The notes below the pieces were generated by a model. It did not search any database, was not told the DNA's origin, and saw only the letters and a program-made list of their open reading frames with translations. Below, one piece after another: positions 19,074-28,465 of a stretch of 64,000 nt of DNA (position 1 is its first letter; each line of letters begins with the position of its first letter). The stretch comes from Pseudomonas helleri (GTDB lineage Bacteria > Pseudomonadota > Gammaproteobacteria > Pseudomonadales > Pseudomonadaceae): positions 62,001 through 126,000 of the forward strand of contig NZ_JYLD01000001.1 in assembly GCF_001043025.1 (NCBI RefSeq). Direction: 5' to 3'. Made by a program: the position numbers and the translations under genes.

Positions 19074-19076
19074 CAA

Positions 19077-19096
19077 GTCTATCCATATGGATAGAC
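19077..19096. promoter_or_regulatory. 20-bp perfect palindrome between purD and retS
   Basis: GTCTATCCATATGGATAGAC is an uninterrupted perfect palindrome three bases after the purD stop and 80 bases before the retS start. It lacks a T-tract, so it is not a standard terminator. The even, gapless symmetry would suit a dimeric regulator, but I recognise no known consensus in it. Confidence 0.45.
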
Positions 19097-19176
19097 GGGG
19101 ATGGATCAGCCTTGCCTAACTCTTCCAGCGCCGCGCATAGTGACCGACTTGCAACAATCGACGAAGGGATTTCACC

Positions 19177-21954
19177 GTGCGCTGGCTTAGGATCGCCATA
19201 GGAATAACTGTCAGCCTGCTGACAACCCTGCTCTGCCTGATGCCGGCTCATGCCGCATCAGGTGGCAGCTGGTCCATGCTGTCCGACCCGCAAGGCGACC
19301 TGCAACTGAGCGATGTGCGCTCAGCCCGATTGAATAGCCAGTTCACCTCCATCGAACTTGAAAACATGGTGGCTGCCGAACCCGGCGAAGCCCTGTGGCT
19401 GAAGTTCCGCTTACAGCCCGACCAGCATGAGCAGATCCTGCGGGTGTTCGCCCCCGACCTCTCACGCCTTGATTTGTATGTCCTCGATGATCACAAACTG
19501 ATCACCGAAGTGACCACCGGCAACAACCTGCCACAAAGCGAAAAACCACTGTCCAGCAGCGACTACCTGTTACCGCTGCCCCAGAGCGATCAGCCTCTGG
19601 ATGTTTACCTGCGCATGGAATCTGAACACCAACTGCGCCCGCACATTACCCTCAGTACCGCCGTTGTCCTCGCTGCCGATCAGGGCACCACCCTGCTTTA
19701 TGGGCTACTGATGGGCGGCATCGCGATGCTGGTACTGCACAACCTGATTCGTTTTGCCTTCTCGCGCACCATCAGTTGCCTGTGGCTGGCACTGTGCGAG
19801 ACCTTGCTGCTGGCCAGCTCGGCGCTCTTTTTAAACCTGCTCAGCCCGTGGTTCCCGCAATGGCACAGCTGGCAAACCCCTGGCGCCTATCTGGCACTGA
19901 TACTCACCGCACCGTGCGGGTTGCTGTTCACCTACAGCTTCTTCTCCAGCCGTGGGCCGCACCCGCTGCATAGACTGCTGCTGATCGACATCCTCATAGT
20001 AGGCCTGTGTGGCTTGCTGCTGCTGTTCTTCAACAGCCTGCCGCTGAACCTGACCACCTATTTACTGGTTGCGCTGACCAGCCTCAGCATCCTGCTGGTG
20101 GCCAGTTACCACTTGCAGCAGGGCTACCGCCCGGCTCGTTTGTTTGTCGTGGCCATGATCATTTTCAATATCGGCACCCTGCTGATCCTGCCCGCCCTGC
20201 TGGGGTTGACCCTGATCGCACCGCAAGAGCTGGTGTTGGCCCTGATGGCGGTGGTGTGCCTCAGCGGCCTGCTGATGGGCATCGCCCTGAGTGAACGAAC
20301 GCGGAGCATCACCGAAGACCAGCTCAACCTGAGTTGCGACCTCGCCGCCAGCAACGCCGAGATCAATGCCAAGGCCGAGTTTCTGTCCAAGATCAGCCAT
20401 GAGATCCGTACGCCAATGAACGGCGTGCTGGGCATGACAGAACTGCTGCTCGGCACGCCGTTGTCCGTCAAACAACGTGACTACGTACAAACTATCCACA
20501 GCGCCGGCAACGAGCTGCTCACGCTGATCAACGAAATCCTCGACATCTCCAAGCTGGAGTCCGGGCAGATCGAACTGGACGACGTGCAGTTCGACCTGAA
20601 TGCATTGATCGATGACTGCCTGAGTATTTTCCGCACCAAGGCCGAACAGCAAAACGTCGAACTCATCAGCTTTATCCAGCCGCAAGTACCTCGGGTGATC
20701 AATGGCGACCCTACGCGTTTGCGTCAAACCCTGCTGAGCCTGCTGGAAAGCGCCCTGAAAAAAACCGACGAAGGCGAAATCCTTATCGTGGTTGCGCTAG
20801 AGGAACGCAGTGATGCCCCACGCTTGCGCATTGCCGTTCAAGACTCGGGCCAGCCGATGGATGAGCAAGAGCGCGAGGCACTGCTGCACGCCGAACTGCA
20901 CAGCAAAAACTTCCTCGCCGCCACCCGTTTGGGCGGCCATCTGGGGCTGGTCATTGCCCGCCAGTTGATCACCCTCATGGGCGGCGAGTTCGGCATCAAA
21001 ACCGGGCAAACCAAGGGCACCAATTTCTGGCTCACCCTGCCATTGGACCCGCAACTGCTTGAGCACCCCACCTCCGACCTGGACAGCCCGCTCAAAGGCG
21101 CCCGCGTGCTGGTGGTGGATGACAACGACACGTGCCGCAAAGTACTGGTGCAGCAATGTTCGGCGTGGGGCTTGAATGTCAGCGCCGCCGCCTCGGGCAA
21201 AGAAGCGCTGGCCTTGCTGCGCACCAAGGCGCACTTGCGCGACTACTTCGACATTGTCTTGCTGGACCAGAACATGCCGGGCATGACCGGCATGCAACTG
21301 GCCGCCAAGATCAAAGAAGACCCGAGCCTGAACCACGATATCTTGCTGGTGATGCTCACGGGCATCAGCAATGCGCCGAGCAAGATCATTGCGCGCAACT
21401 GCGGCATCAAGCGCATCCTGGCCAAACCGGTGGCGGGCTATACCCTGAAAACCACCTTGGCCGACGAGTTGACCCAACGCAACAACGGCCTTGGCGTCAC
21501 ACCGCCATTGGGCAGCGGGCCATCAGCGCCCCTTAGCGTGCCCAGCAACTTCCGTATTCTAGTGGCCGAAGACAACAACATTTCGACCAAGGTGATTCGT
21601 GGCATGTTGAGCAAACTCAACTTGCACCCGGACACCGCCTCCAACGGCGAAGAAGCGCTGCAGGCCATGAAAGCGCAGCGTTACGACCTGGTGCTCATGG
21701 ATTGCGAAATGCCGGTCCTGGACGGCTTCTCAGCCACCGAGCAATTACGCGCCTGGGAAGTCAGCCACCAGCGCGTCCGCACCCCGGTCGTTGCCTTGAC
21801 CGCGCATATTCTGACTGAGCACAAAGAGCGCGCACGCCAGGCCGGCATGGACGGCCACATGGCCAAGCCTGTCGAACTGTCGCAACTGCGCGAGCTGGTC
21901 GAGTATTGGGTGGTGCAGCGCGAGCTGCGACAGTCTCAGACGCAGCCGTCGTAG
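19177..21954 (+). CDS. retS: Hybrid sensor histidine kinase RetS
   Basis: A 925-residue inner-membrane hybrid kinase, read as RetS from its domain order and its place after purH-purD (PA4854-PA4856). It has a signal peptide (1-26), a periplasmic 7TMR-DISM sensor (about 30-165), seven hydrophobic segments (about 170-370) and a dimerisation/phospho-acceptor domain with His408 in SHEIRTPMNG. The ATPase domain is poorly conserved: the DSGQPMDEQE region replaces the usual DxGxG. Two receivers follow, with Asp697 (LLDQNMPG) and Asp842 (LMDCEMPVLDG). In P. aeruginosa RetS binds and inhibits GacS, favouring acute virulence and low RsmY/RsmZ. It starts at a GTG with AAGGGA upstream; no ATG gives the signal peptide. 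Confidence 0.93.
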   Translation: MRWLRIAIGITVSLLTTLLCLMPAHAASGGSWSMLSDPQGDLQLSDVRSARLNSQFTSIELENMVAAEPGEALWLKFRLQPDQHEQILRVFAPDLSRLDLYVLDDHKLITEVTTGNNLPQSEKPLSSSDYLLPLPQSDQPLDVYLRMESEHQLRPHITLSTAVVLAADQGTTLLYGLLMGGIAMLVLHNLIRFAFSRTISCLWLALCETLLLASSALFLNLLSPWFPQWHSWQTPGAYLALILTAPCGLLFTYSFFSSRGPHPLHRLLLIDILIVGLCGLLLLFFNSLPLNLTTYLLVALTSLSILLVASYHLQQGYRPARLFVVAMIIFNIGTLLILPALLGLTLIAPQELVLALMAVVCLSGLLMGIALSERTRSITEDQLNLSCDLAASNAEINAKAEFLSKISHEIRTPMNGVLGMTELLLGTPLSVKQRDYVQTIHSAGNELLTLINEILDISKLESGQIELDDVQFDLNALIDDCLSIFRTKAEQQNVELISFIQPQVPRVINGDPTRLRQTLLSLLESALKKTDEGEILIVVALEERSDAPRLRIAVQDSGQPMDEQEREALLHAELHSKNFLAATRLGGHLGLVIARQLITLMGGEFGIKTGQTKGTNFWLTLPLDPQLLEHPTSDLDSPLKGARVLVVDDNDTCRKVLVQQCSAWGLNVSAAASGKEALALLRTKAHLRDYFDIVLLDQNMPGMTGMQLAAKIKEDPSLNHDILLVMLTGISNAPSKIIARNCGIKRILAKPVAGYTLKTTLADELTQRNNGLGVTPPLGSGPSAPLSVPSNFRILVAEDNNISTKVIRGMLSKLNLHPDTASNGEEALQAMKAQRYDLVLMDCEMPVLDGFSATEQLRAWEVSHQRVRTPVVALTAHILTEHKERARQAGMDGHMAKPVELSQLRELVEYWVVQRELRQSQTQPS

Positions 21955-21959
21955 GGCAG

Positions 21960-22034
21960 TTGTAGTCGCTGCCGAGGCACGAAGGCTGCGATCTTTTAAA
22001 GTCAAAAGATCGCGAGGCAAGCTCGCTCCTACAC
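21960..22034. repeat. Hybrid REPIN with arms from two families
   Basis: The left arm (21960-21997) is the TTGTAGTCGCTGCCGAGG type seen at 11949-12031. The right arm (22004-22034) is the complement of the TGTAGGAGCGAGC type found in the 46-57-kb REPINs. Only the inner GCGATCTTTT/AAAAGATCGC part pairs well. It starts five bases after the retS stop codon. Confidence 0.7.
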
Positions 22035-22133
22035 AGTGTGTCGTTGTAGCCGCAGGGTCTTTTTAACACCGCCCGACAGACCGCCAAACCCCTGATAGAC
22101 TTTCGACGACTTCCTGCGATGTGAGCTCAGACC

Positions 22134-22730
22134 ATGCTGCATGTTTTGTTCAGTGTGTACTTGAAGATGCTGGTGCTCTACAGCCCGTTCTTCGTACTGT
22201 CGTGTTTTATCAGCCTGACACGCGGTTACTCGAACAAGGAGCGTGGCCGCCTGGCATGGAAAGTAGCGCTGGCAACCGTGATTTCCAGTGTGTTGCTCTA
22301 CCTGTTCGGGCGCATGATTTTTAGCGTTTTCGGTATCACTGTGGATGCCTTCCGTATTGGCGCCGGCAGTGTATTGTTCATCTCGGCGCTGGGCATGGCC
22401 CAAGGCAAGTCTGCCGTGCAAAGCGACAATGTTCAGCAAGACGTCACCATTGTGCCGCTGACCATTCCGATCACCGTTGGTCCCGGTACCATTGGTGCGT
22501 TGCTGGTGATGGGCGTCAGCCAGCCTCACTGGGATGACAAGCTGATGGCGATCACCAGTATTGTCATGGCCAGCCTCACCGTCGGGTTGGTGCTGTATTT
22601 GTCCAACAGGATCGAGCGCATTGTCGGCGAGCAGGGCTTGCAGATTATCAGCCGTTTGATGGGGCTATTCGTGTGCGCGCTGGCGGCACAAATTATCTTT
22701 ACCGGGATAAAAGGCTACTTGGTGCCCTAA
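22134..22730 (+). CDS. MarC/YhgN family membrane protein
   Basis: A 198-residue integral inner-membrane protein with six hydrophobic segments. Family features include FVLSCFISLTRGYSNKERGRLAWKVA, FRIGAGSVLFISALGMAQG and TIVPLTIPITVGPGTIGALLV, the conserved mid-protein motif with prolines and glycines. MarC proteins were once linked to multiple antibiotic resistance, but that role was not upheld, and the substrate is unknown. In P. aeruginosa, as I recall, the corresponding gene lies between retS and the urea transporter. Here 26 kb of other genes lie between marC and urtA. Confidence 0.85.
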   Translation: MLHVLFSVYLKMLVLYSPFFVLSCFISLTRGYSNKERGRLAWKVALATVISSVLLYLFGRMIFSVFGITVDAFRIGAGSVLFISALGMAQGKSAVQSDNVQQDVTIVPLTIPITVGPGTIGALLVMGVSQPHWDDKLMAITSIVMASLTVGLVLYLSNRIERIVGEQGLQIISRLMGLFVCALAAQIIFTGIKGYLVP

Positions 22731-22738
22731 GTAAATTG

Positions 22739-22776
22739 GCACTGCCCATGCTTGACAGCCATGGGCAGTGCTTTTT
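22739..22776. terminator. Bidirectional terminator between marC and the paralogue trio
   Basis: A perfect 12-bp stem, GCACTGCCCATG (22739-22750) with CATGGGCAGTGC (22760-22771) around a nine-base loop, then TTTTT on the plus strand. The last codon of the opposing minus-strand gene abuts it, so it can serve both converging genes. Confidence 0.85.
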
Positions 22777-23437
22777 ACAGCTCCACGTTTTGGATCATCG
22801 TATTCGTAAAACCACGAATAACATCCTGAACTTCATTTTTCATTGCTGCATACGCAGCCGCATCAAATTGAAAACGGCCACCCTTTGAATTCAGACGTAC
22901 AAAGGTCAGTGCCGGGTTCTTATCATGAGGCGTACAACTGAGTTGCAGAGCACATACAAAAACCACTAATTCACCCTGCTGAGTCCTCTCACACGGCGCA
23001 CACTGATAGTGGGTGGCATGTGACGTAATGGGCGGCTCATTCAAATAGCTTAAGGCATCGCGCTCCAGGTGAAGACTGTCAAATAGAACACCCAGCAGAT
23101 TGGCCAGACGCTCAGAGCTACCCACACCCGCTACCTGCACCTTGTAATCGCGAACTTGGTGAGCATCTGAAATCAATAATGGCTGCTCAACGATGTAAGC
23201 CTTAAGCGAAAAGCCAATGCTAAACAGAGCATATTGATAATTTGACAACCACGTCCAAGGCCCTGAAGTCCCTCCCCTGTCGGCATACAATTGCGCATAG
23301 AGCAAACAGTCTTGAATATCCTGCTTGCTGGCCTCGGACACTTCCCCGACAAAAGAAGTGAGCGTGCTGCCAATCATTTTCGCATTCATAGCATTATCAA
23401 AGACCTTGTTGAGTGAGGACGGGAGGGCATTTGCCAT
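22775..23437 (-). CDS. Unknown protein, third gene of an AT-rich paralogous trio
   Basis: A protein of up to 220 residues that I do not recognise. It belongs to the same family as the two genes upstream: SFVGEVSEASKQDIQDCLLYAQLYADRG corresponds to the QDVMDSVLFAQLAADKK region of the first gene. The C-terminal FDAAAYAAMKNEVQDVIRG corresponds to its LNRRQYGVVRNTIMEKLG. It lacks the roughly 60-residue leader of the first gene. No signal peptide or membrane segment is visible. The ATG at 23437 overlaps the preceding gene by 41 bases and has no good ribosome site; ATG at 23389 (MNAKMIGSTLTSF) is an alternative that would leave a seven-base gap. Translation may depend on coupling or on a frameshift in the A8 run upstream. 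Confidence 0.55.
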   Translation of the reverse strand: MANALPSSLNKVFDNAMNAKMIGSTLTSFVGEVSEASKQDIQDCLLYAQLYADRGGTSGPWTWLSNYQYALFSIGFSLKAYIVEQPLLISDAHQVRDYKVQVAGVGSSERLANLLGVLFDSLHLERDALSYLNEPPITSHATHYQCAPCERTQQGELVVFVCALQLSCTPHDKNPALTFVRLNSKGGRFQFDAAAYAAMKNEVQDVIRGFTNTMIQNVEL

Positions 23438-24140
23438 CAGCAGAGCAGGCCCAAGGCAGTACGTACTGATTTTTTTTAATCTTCAGTTTTTCAGCCACCG
23501 ACTCACGCAAACGAGAGAAGCATTGTGCATTTAGCTCATAGGTGTAGGCTTGGACGTGCAGCCCTGCACTTTCTTCGATCTTGATCGTCTGAGAAAGGTA
23601 ATTACTTAGTAGTTTTGTGTGCGTGGTAAACGCCAGCATCAAGGTATGAAGAACACCTTCTGCATCTAAAATCGCGAACTTAACGCACACATTAAACTCA
23701 TCAGGTACTGGGCAATCAGTGCTGGCCGTATGATCAGAATGAACGGGCGAGACAGTTTTTTCATGCCAAACATCCAGCGCCTTTTGAGACGGCAAGAACT
23801 TGAGCTTCTTCAACAATTCAATAAAACCTGAACTGACTCGAGAGGGAAACATACTCAGGCTTTTAGCCGTTACAACATCAACCACGGTCAAGGTCCGTGA
23901 AGATTTCGACACAACGCCAGGTTGGTTTAAACGAATCCAGCACAAGTTATCCAGCATTCGTTGAACAGCCTGCTCACGTTCCGTATTGTGCTGTGCTAGC
24001 GGGTGCTTTACACGAGCACTCAACTCCGCAAACAACAACGAGTTCATGACGTCTTCTTGCTGCTGCGCTGTGAGCACAGTACCGGGCAGGCACATCGCGA
24101 GTATGCCGGCATTGACATAGACTTTATTAGACTCTTCCAT
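23397..24140 (-). CDS. Unknown protein, second gene of an AT-rich paralogous trio
   Basis: A 247-residue protein of unknown function beginning MEESNKVYVNAGILAM. The ATG at 24140 is chosen for its AAGGAG nine bases upstream; a GTG two codons earlier is possible. The conserved block here reads QEDVMNSLLFAELSARVKHP, followed by the long variable middle and FNVCVKFAILDAEGVLHTLM, aligning with ILPCIATSDGEVIMIKT in the first gene. The C-terminus, after KLKIKKNQ, reads YVLPWACSADGKCPPVLTQQGL and looks unlike its paralogues. It follows a run of eight As, so a one-base indel may have replaced the original end. No catalytic motif, signal peptide or membrane segment is evident. Confidence 0.55.
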   Translation of the reverse strand: MEESNKVYVNAGILAMCLPGTVLTAQQQEDVMNSLLFAELSARVKHPLAQHNTEREQAVQRMLDNLCWIRLNQPGVVSKSSRTLTVVDVVTAKSLSMFPSRVSSGFIELLKKLKFLPSQKALDVWHEKTVSPVHSDHTASTDCPVPDEFNVCVKFAILDAEGVLHTLMLAFTTHTKLLSNYLSQTIKIEESAGLHVQAYTYELNAQCFSRLRESVAEKLKIKKNQYVLPWACSADGKCPPVLTQQGL

Positions 24141-24167
24141 CGCCACAAACTCCTTGCTGCGCCTGAG

Positions 24168-24977
24168 TTAAATATCTATATCAATGTTTTCGATAAAGTT
24201 TTTCCCCGAAGTACCGAGCTTTTCCATAATAGTATTACGAACGACTCCATACTGACGCCGATTAAGCGTTGTATTACTGGCGGCAGTGTACAAGCTCACA
24301 TCGGTGTTACTCCACTCCCAAAAAAGAACCTTGGTCACGCGTTTTGACGAACTGAACTGCATGCAGGTTTTTATCATTATCACTTCACCATCGCTGGTTG
24401 CGATACATGGCAGGATCTGAAAATTACCCGCATCAACACCCTTTGCCTGATTTTCAAACAGACTAAGCGCCTTGGGGCTTTTGGCCAGAGCGCCAAAGAC
24501 CATGGCCACAATCTCCAGCACCGCTTTATTTGGGCCCACAACACTTGCAATTATTTCCAGCGCAATTTGGTCCATAGTAAATTTCTGCTTCAGACCGGTC
24601 ACTTTATGCATGGACTCGTTTGTCGTTGTCCAACCGCAGTACGATAGAATCTGGTTATACAGGTTGTATCGCTCAACACGATGCGTGTCTTTATTAGGGA
24701 ATTTCTTATCTGCTGCCAACTGTGCAAACAACACGCTATCCATTACGTCCTGTTTTAGCTGTGATTCCAAACCTCCAACAAAAGAGACGACGCTGTTACC
24801 GGCTACAAAAGCGCTGCCCTCGTTACCATCAACATTCTTAGCGGGACCATTAATATCCATACCGGAGCGAGCTGTCAGCATGATAGAGCGAGTCAGTATC
24901 GCTGGCTCAACTACCGGGATCTCCAGGCTTTTAATAAACTCAACACAGGCCTCATCACTTAAATCTTTAATATCCAT
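24168..24977 (-). CDS. Unknown protein, first gene of an AT-rich paralogous trio
   Basis: A 269-residue soluble-looking protein of unknown function. The start at 24977 (MDIKDLSDEACVEFIKSLEIP) has AGGAG eight bases upstream and is preferred over longer in-frame starts. Residues 1-65 form a leader absent from the two downstream paralogues. Then come GNSVVSFVGGLESQLKQD, QDVMDSVLFAQLAADKK, a tryptophan-containing SYCGWTT stretch, FTMDQIALEIIASVVGPNKAVLEIVAMVFGALA (helical), GNFQILPCIATSDGEV and a C-terminal SSKRVTKVLFWEWSNTD. I have the impression that single proteins of this kind occur widely in Pseudomonas without an assigned role. The gene cluster is visibly more AT-rich than its neighbours, which suggests transfer. 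Confidence 0.6.
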   Translation of the reverse strand: MDIKDLSDEACVEFIKSLEIPVVEPAILTRSIMLTARSGMDINGPAKNVDGNEGSAFVAGNSVVSFVGGLESQLKQDVMDSVLFAQLAADKKFPNKDTHRVERYNLYNQILSYCGWTTTNESMHKVTGLKQKFTMDQIALEIIASVVGPNKAVLEIVAMVFGALAKSPKALSLFENQAKGVDAGNFQILPCIATSDGEVIMIKTCMQFSSSKRVTKVLFWEWSNTDVSLYTAASNTTLNRRQYGVVRNTIMEKLGTSGKNFIENIDIDI

Positions 24978-25443
24978 ATCATTTACTCCTGCAGCCATCA
25001 TGGCCGTTAAATTAATTGTCTTGCGAATGCAGACAATTGAAACCTTAGACACACCAGCCTCAAGCGTCCACTGCATACCTGATCAACGAAAGACAACAAT
25101 CCAGGAAATAATTTAACTTAAACAATTACTTTTTTTCAGCAATATACCGCCCACACCTCTTGAATACTCGCCCCTGCAAAGCGCGCCATTTATTTCAAAG
25201 TATATACCTAGTACTTAATGGCAATATCCCAGGTCAGCATGAGCGTTATCGACAATCATCTGCGACTTAACTAACAGACACTGAGGAGTATTCAGACACT
25301 CTCATTCCTTTAAAAAAACGAATGAGCACCTGCCAAAGCATGGCCTCGTGATCTTATAAACAACTACCCAAAAGTCACGAGGCCAAAGAAGGTCGATCGG
25401 CTGCCAAGGCACAGGCAGCCCCCCCTTTAATTAACTCACACGA
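24978..25443. other. 466-base AT-rich intergenic region with two inverted repeats
   Basis: No gene is supported. It holds the promoter for the minus-strand paralogue trio and the 3' region of cobJ. Near 25341-25385 an 11-base inverted repeat, TGGCCTCGTGA and TCACGAGGCCA, flanks 23 bases and may be a decayed REPIN. At 25399-25420 a hairpin GGCTGCC / GGCAGCC with an eight-base loop lies 24 bases past the cobJ stop and may be its terminator, although no clear U-tract follows on that strand. Confidence 0.55.
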
Positions 25444-27111
25444 TCAAGGCTTGTCGCCGTACCAACGCGGTGTATATACCCACTCGCGCCCATCGGCTCG
25501 CGGGAACGTGCAGGTGGTGGACGACCCGACAATGACCATGGTGCGCATATCGACCTGTTCCGGGGTCAGTTCCCCCAGGGTGGTGACACGTAACGTCTGG
25601 CCGGGGCGACCGATGTCACGACCCAGTACTACCGGCGTTTGCGGCGTACGATGCCGCGCGACGATTTCCAGGGCCACGCCCAATTGCCAGGGCCGGGAAC
25701 GGGAGATCGGGTTGTAGAACGCCAGGGCCAGGTCCGCCTGGGAGGCCAGATCGAGACGTTTTTCGATGATGCTCCAGGGCTTAAGGTTGTCCGACAGCGA
25801 CATCACGCAGAAGTCATGGCCCAAAGGCGCACCAGCCTGGGCCGCTGTGGCCAGCGACGCCGAGACGCCCGGCAAGATCTCCAGATCCACGTTGTGCCAC
25901 TGCGGGTCAGCAGACTCATGCAGGGCCTCGAGCACGGCAGCCGCCATGGCAAATACGCCAGGGTCCCCCGAAGACACCACCACCACTGAACGACCTTGCG
26001 CCGCCAGTTCAAAGGCGTGACGCGCGCGCTGCATTTCTTCACGGTTGTCGGTGCAATGCAGCACTTGGTCAGCCCGGAACGGCCCGGCCATGCGCACGTA
26101 CGTCTCGTACCCCAGCACATCATTGGCCCGCGCCAGCTCGGCTTTCACCGCGGGCACCATCAACTCGGCGGCTCCGGGGCCCAGACCAATCACGGCCAAA
26201 CGCCCGCGTGCACGCCCGATGTGCTGCGGGTCCAGCGGCGCATCCGCCACGCCCACGCTCACACCATTGGCGAATTCACGCCAGGCGGCTGCCGCGACGG
26301 GCTCATCCGCGCTGACAAAACGCAGCGGCACCGCCAGTTCGCGGGCTGCCTCGCGCAGCCCGGCACTGGCCATCATCCGGTCATCGGCCACCACGCAGGC
26401 CAGCGATTGCCAGGCCAGTTTCGCCTCATGCAACGCGTCGCGCAGAACCTGCATCGACACTTCCTGCGTGACTTTAAGCAGGACGCTGCGTGGGTAGATC
26501 AGCAGTTCGTTGGCAGACGGCTCACGCTCGTCATGGCCCACATGGATCGCCAGACGCGCTTGCTGGTCTTCAACCAATTGCGCCTGTGCCAGCCAGGGCG
26601 CCTCGCCTTCAATGCGCACCGGCTCACCAGCCAGCAAATCCGAAACAAAGCGTTTGCCCAATTCCAGATCGCCCAAGGCATAGCCACTGGGCGGGTTCAG
26701 CAAGCAGGTGCCGAACCGCAGCTCACCGCTGGTGGTGATGGCAGGCGCCACCCCCAAACCCGCCGCAAGAGTACGCGCCAAGTCATTCACGCCGCCCAGC
26801 CCGCCCAGCAGCGGCACCACCGCGCTGGCGTCTTCAGCAACCGCCAGCACCGGCGGCTCGGCACCTTTTTCTAGCAACAAGGTCGCGAGGGTGCGGATCA
26901 CGATGCCTGCCGCGCAGAGCGCAATAATCGGCGTGTCCTGCTGATATAACTGACGCAGGTTGGCGCCGAAGTCGCTGTAAGTACGATCCGCACCGTCAAC
27001 GCGATCCACCAGGCCATGGATCACGGCCTGTGGATAAAGCTGCTGGATGCGTCGCGCCGTGGCCAGGCTGCCATTGCCCAAAATCACAATGGCCGGGGCT
27101 GGGCGACTCAT
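25444..27111 (-). CDS. cobJ: CbiG-CobJ fusion: precorrin-3B C17-methyltransferase
   Basis: A 555-residue fusion for corrin-ring synthesis. Residues 1 to about 300 resemble Cbi[61 protein letters not shown] and, after a linker, a CbiG C-terminal/CobE-like part ([26 protein letters not shown]). From about residue 305 on it is CobJ, an SAM-dependent methyltransferase that contracts the ring while methylating C17: [51 protein letters not shown]. The ATG at 27111 overlaps the cobI stop by four bases (ATGA). It is the last gene of the cobG-cobH-cobI-cobJ run. Confidence 0.92.
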   Translation of the reverse strand: MSRPAPAIVILGNGSLATARRIQQLYPQAVIHGLVDRVDGADRTYSDFGANLRQLYQQDTPIIALCAAGIVIRTLATLLLEKGAEPPVLAVAEDASAVVPLLGGLGGVNDLARTLAAGLGVAPAITTSGELRFGTCLLNPPSGYALGDLELGKRFVSDLLAGEPVRIEGEAPWLAQAQLVEDQQARLAIHVGHDEREPSANELLIYPRSVLLKVTQEVSMQVLRDALHEAKLAWQSLACVVADDRMMASAGLREAARELAVPLRFVSADEPVAAAAWREFANGVSVGVADAPLDPQHIGRARGRLAVIGLGPGAAELMVPAVKAELARANDVLGYETYVRMAGPFRADQVLHCTDNREEMQRARHAFELAAQGRSVVVVSSGDPGVFAMAAAVLEALHESADPQWHNVDLEILPGVSASLATAAQAGAPLGHDFCVMSLSDNLKPWSIIEKRLDLASQADLALAFYNPISRSRPWQLGVALEIVARHRTPQTPVVLGRDIGRPGQTLRVTTLGELTPEQVDMRTMVIVGSSTTCTFPRADGREWVYTPRWYGDKP

Positions 27112-27839
27112 CCTTGCCACCGTTCGCCGGGCACGATGATCAACGAGAAATAAGGCGAAGACATCGGGTCTACGTCATTGAGCGGGACGATTTTCTGATT
27201 GCTCATGGTCGCGCGCTCAACGTACAGCGCACGGTCAGCCAGGCCCAGCTCGGCCAGTACTTCGCGCACTTTATGAAAGTTGCGGCCCAACTTCATGATC
27301 ACCGCCGCATCGGCATCGGCCAGGCGACGCTTGAGATCATCGTGGGGCAGCACGCCCGACAACACCGACAGGCTCTGGTTGCGGTACACCAACGGCACGC
27401 CCAGCACCGACGCACCACCCAGCATCGAGCACACGCCCGGCACTACCTGGGCTTCAAAACGCTCAGCCAGACGATCATGCAGGTACATGTAAGAGCCGTA
27501 GAAAAACGGGTCGCCTTCGCAGATCACCGCCACGTCACGGCCAGCCTGCAGGTGCTCGGCAACCTCTTCGGCGGCCTGATCATAGAAGTCGCTGATGATC
27601 TGCTCATACGACAGCGGCTCGGGCAGCACTTCGGTGGTCACCGGGTACACCAGCGGCATTTGCGTTTGTGCGGCTTGCAGGTGGGCTTCGATGATGCCGA
27701 ACGCGTTGCCTTTTTTGCCTTTGGCCACAAAGTACGCCACCACCGGCGACTCGCGCAGCAGGCGTAAGGCTTTAACCGTAATCAACTCTGGATCGCCCGG
27801 GCCCACACCCAAACCGATCAAACGTCCTGGTTGCGCCAT
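27108..27839 (-). CDS. cobI: Precorrin-2 C20-methyltransferase
   Basis: A 243-residue SAM-dependent methyltransferase that adds a methyl group to C20 of precorrin-2, giving precorrin-3A, the entry step of the corrin branch. The canonical tetrapyrrole-methylase motifs are present: [20 protein letters not shown] at the N-terminus, [19 protein letters not shown] in the middle, [21 protein letters not shown] and [16 protein letters not shown]. It starts one base from the cobH stop and overlaps cobJ by four, so it lies in a tightly coupled operon. Confidence 0.95.
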   Translation of the reverse strand: MAQPGRLIGLGVGPGDPELITVKALRLLRESPVVAYFVAKGKKGNAFGIIEAHLQAAQTQMPLVYPVTTEVLPEPLSYEQIISDFYDQAAEEVAEHLQAGRDVAVICEGDPFFYGSYMYLHDRLAERFEAQVVPGVCSMLGGASVLGVPLVYRNQSLSVLSGVLPHDDLKRRLADADAAVIMKLGRNFHKVREVLAELGLADRALYVERATMSNQKIVPLNDVDPMSSPYFSLIIVPGERWQG

Positions 27840-28465
27840 TATTCGATCTCCGTTGCCAAGGCATTAACGGCAGCAGCGGCCATCGCACTGCCACCACGAC
27901 GGCCCTGCATCACCACGAACGGTATGCCACGGCTGTCGGCGGCGAGCATGGCCTTGGATTCGGCGGCACCGACAAAGCCCACCGGGAAACCAAGGATCAG
28001 CGCAGGCTTCGGCGCCCCGGCATCGATCATTTCCAGCAGGTAAAACAGCGCGGTCGGCGCGTTGCCAATCACCACCACACTGCCTTCCAGGTACGGGCGC
28101 CACAGTTCCAGGGCGACAGCAGAACGAGTGTTGCCCGCCTCGCGGGCCATCTCGGCAACGCCGTCTTCTTTGAGGGTGCAGATCACTGCGTTGTTGGCCG
28201 GCAAACGCGTACGCGTCACCCCCTCCAGCACCATGCGTGCATCACACAGAATCGGCGCGCCAGCGGCCAGCGCATCGCGCCCGGCCTTGCCGGCACCCGG
28301 TGAGAAGCACAGGTCTTCGACGGCATCGACCATCCCGCATGCATGAATCACCCGAACGGCCAGTTTTTCAAGGTCCGCCGGGATGTGCTCAAGGTTGGCC
28401 TCGGCGCGAATAATGGCGAACGAATTGCGATAGATCTCTTGACCGTCGCGGATGTAATCAATCAT
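27839..28465 (-). CDS. cobH: Precorrin-8X methylmutase
   Basis: A 208-residue enzyme that moves a methyl group from C11 to C12, forming hydrogenobyrinic acid. The start at 28465 ([22 protein letters not shown]) is chosen because it begins the conserved family; a longer in-frame reading to 28633 would run back inside cobG. The catalytic histidine is His41 in [10 protein letters not shown]. Also seen are [32 protein letters not shown] and [13 protein letters not shown]. It overlaps the cobG stop by eight bases. Confidence 0.95.
   Translation of the reverse strand: MIDYIRDGQEIYRNSFAIIRAEANLEHIPADLEKLAVRVIHACGMVDAVEDLCFSPGAGKAGRDALAAGAPILCDARMVLEGVTRTRLPANNAVICTLKEDGVAEMAREAGNTRSAVALELWRPYLEGSVVVIGNAPTALFYLLEMIDAGAPKPALILGFPVGFVGAAESKAMLAADSRGIPFVVMQGRRGGSAMAAAAVNALATEIE

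Noticed and set aside
25341..25385. A further intact REPIN downstream of cobJ
   Set aside because: Only an 11-base inverted repeat remains and the flanking arm sequences do not match either REP family; kept only as a possible decayed copy within the intergenic note.
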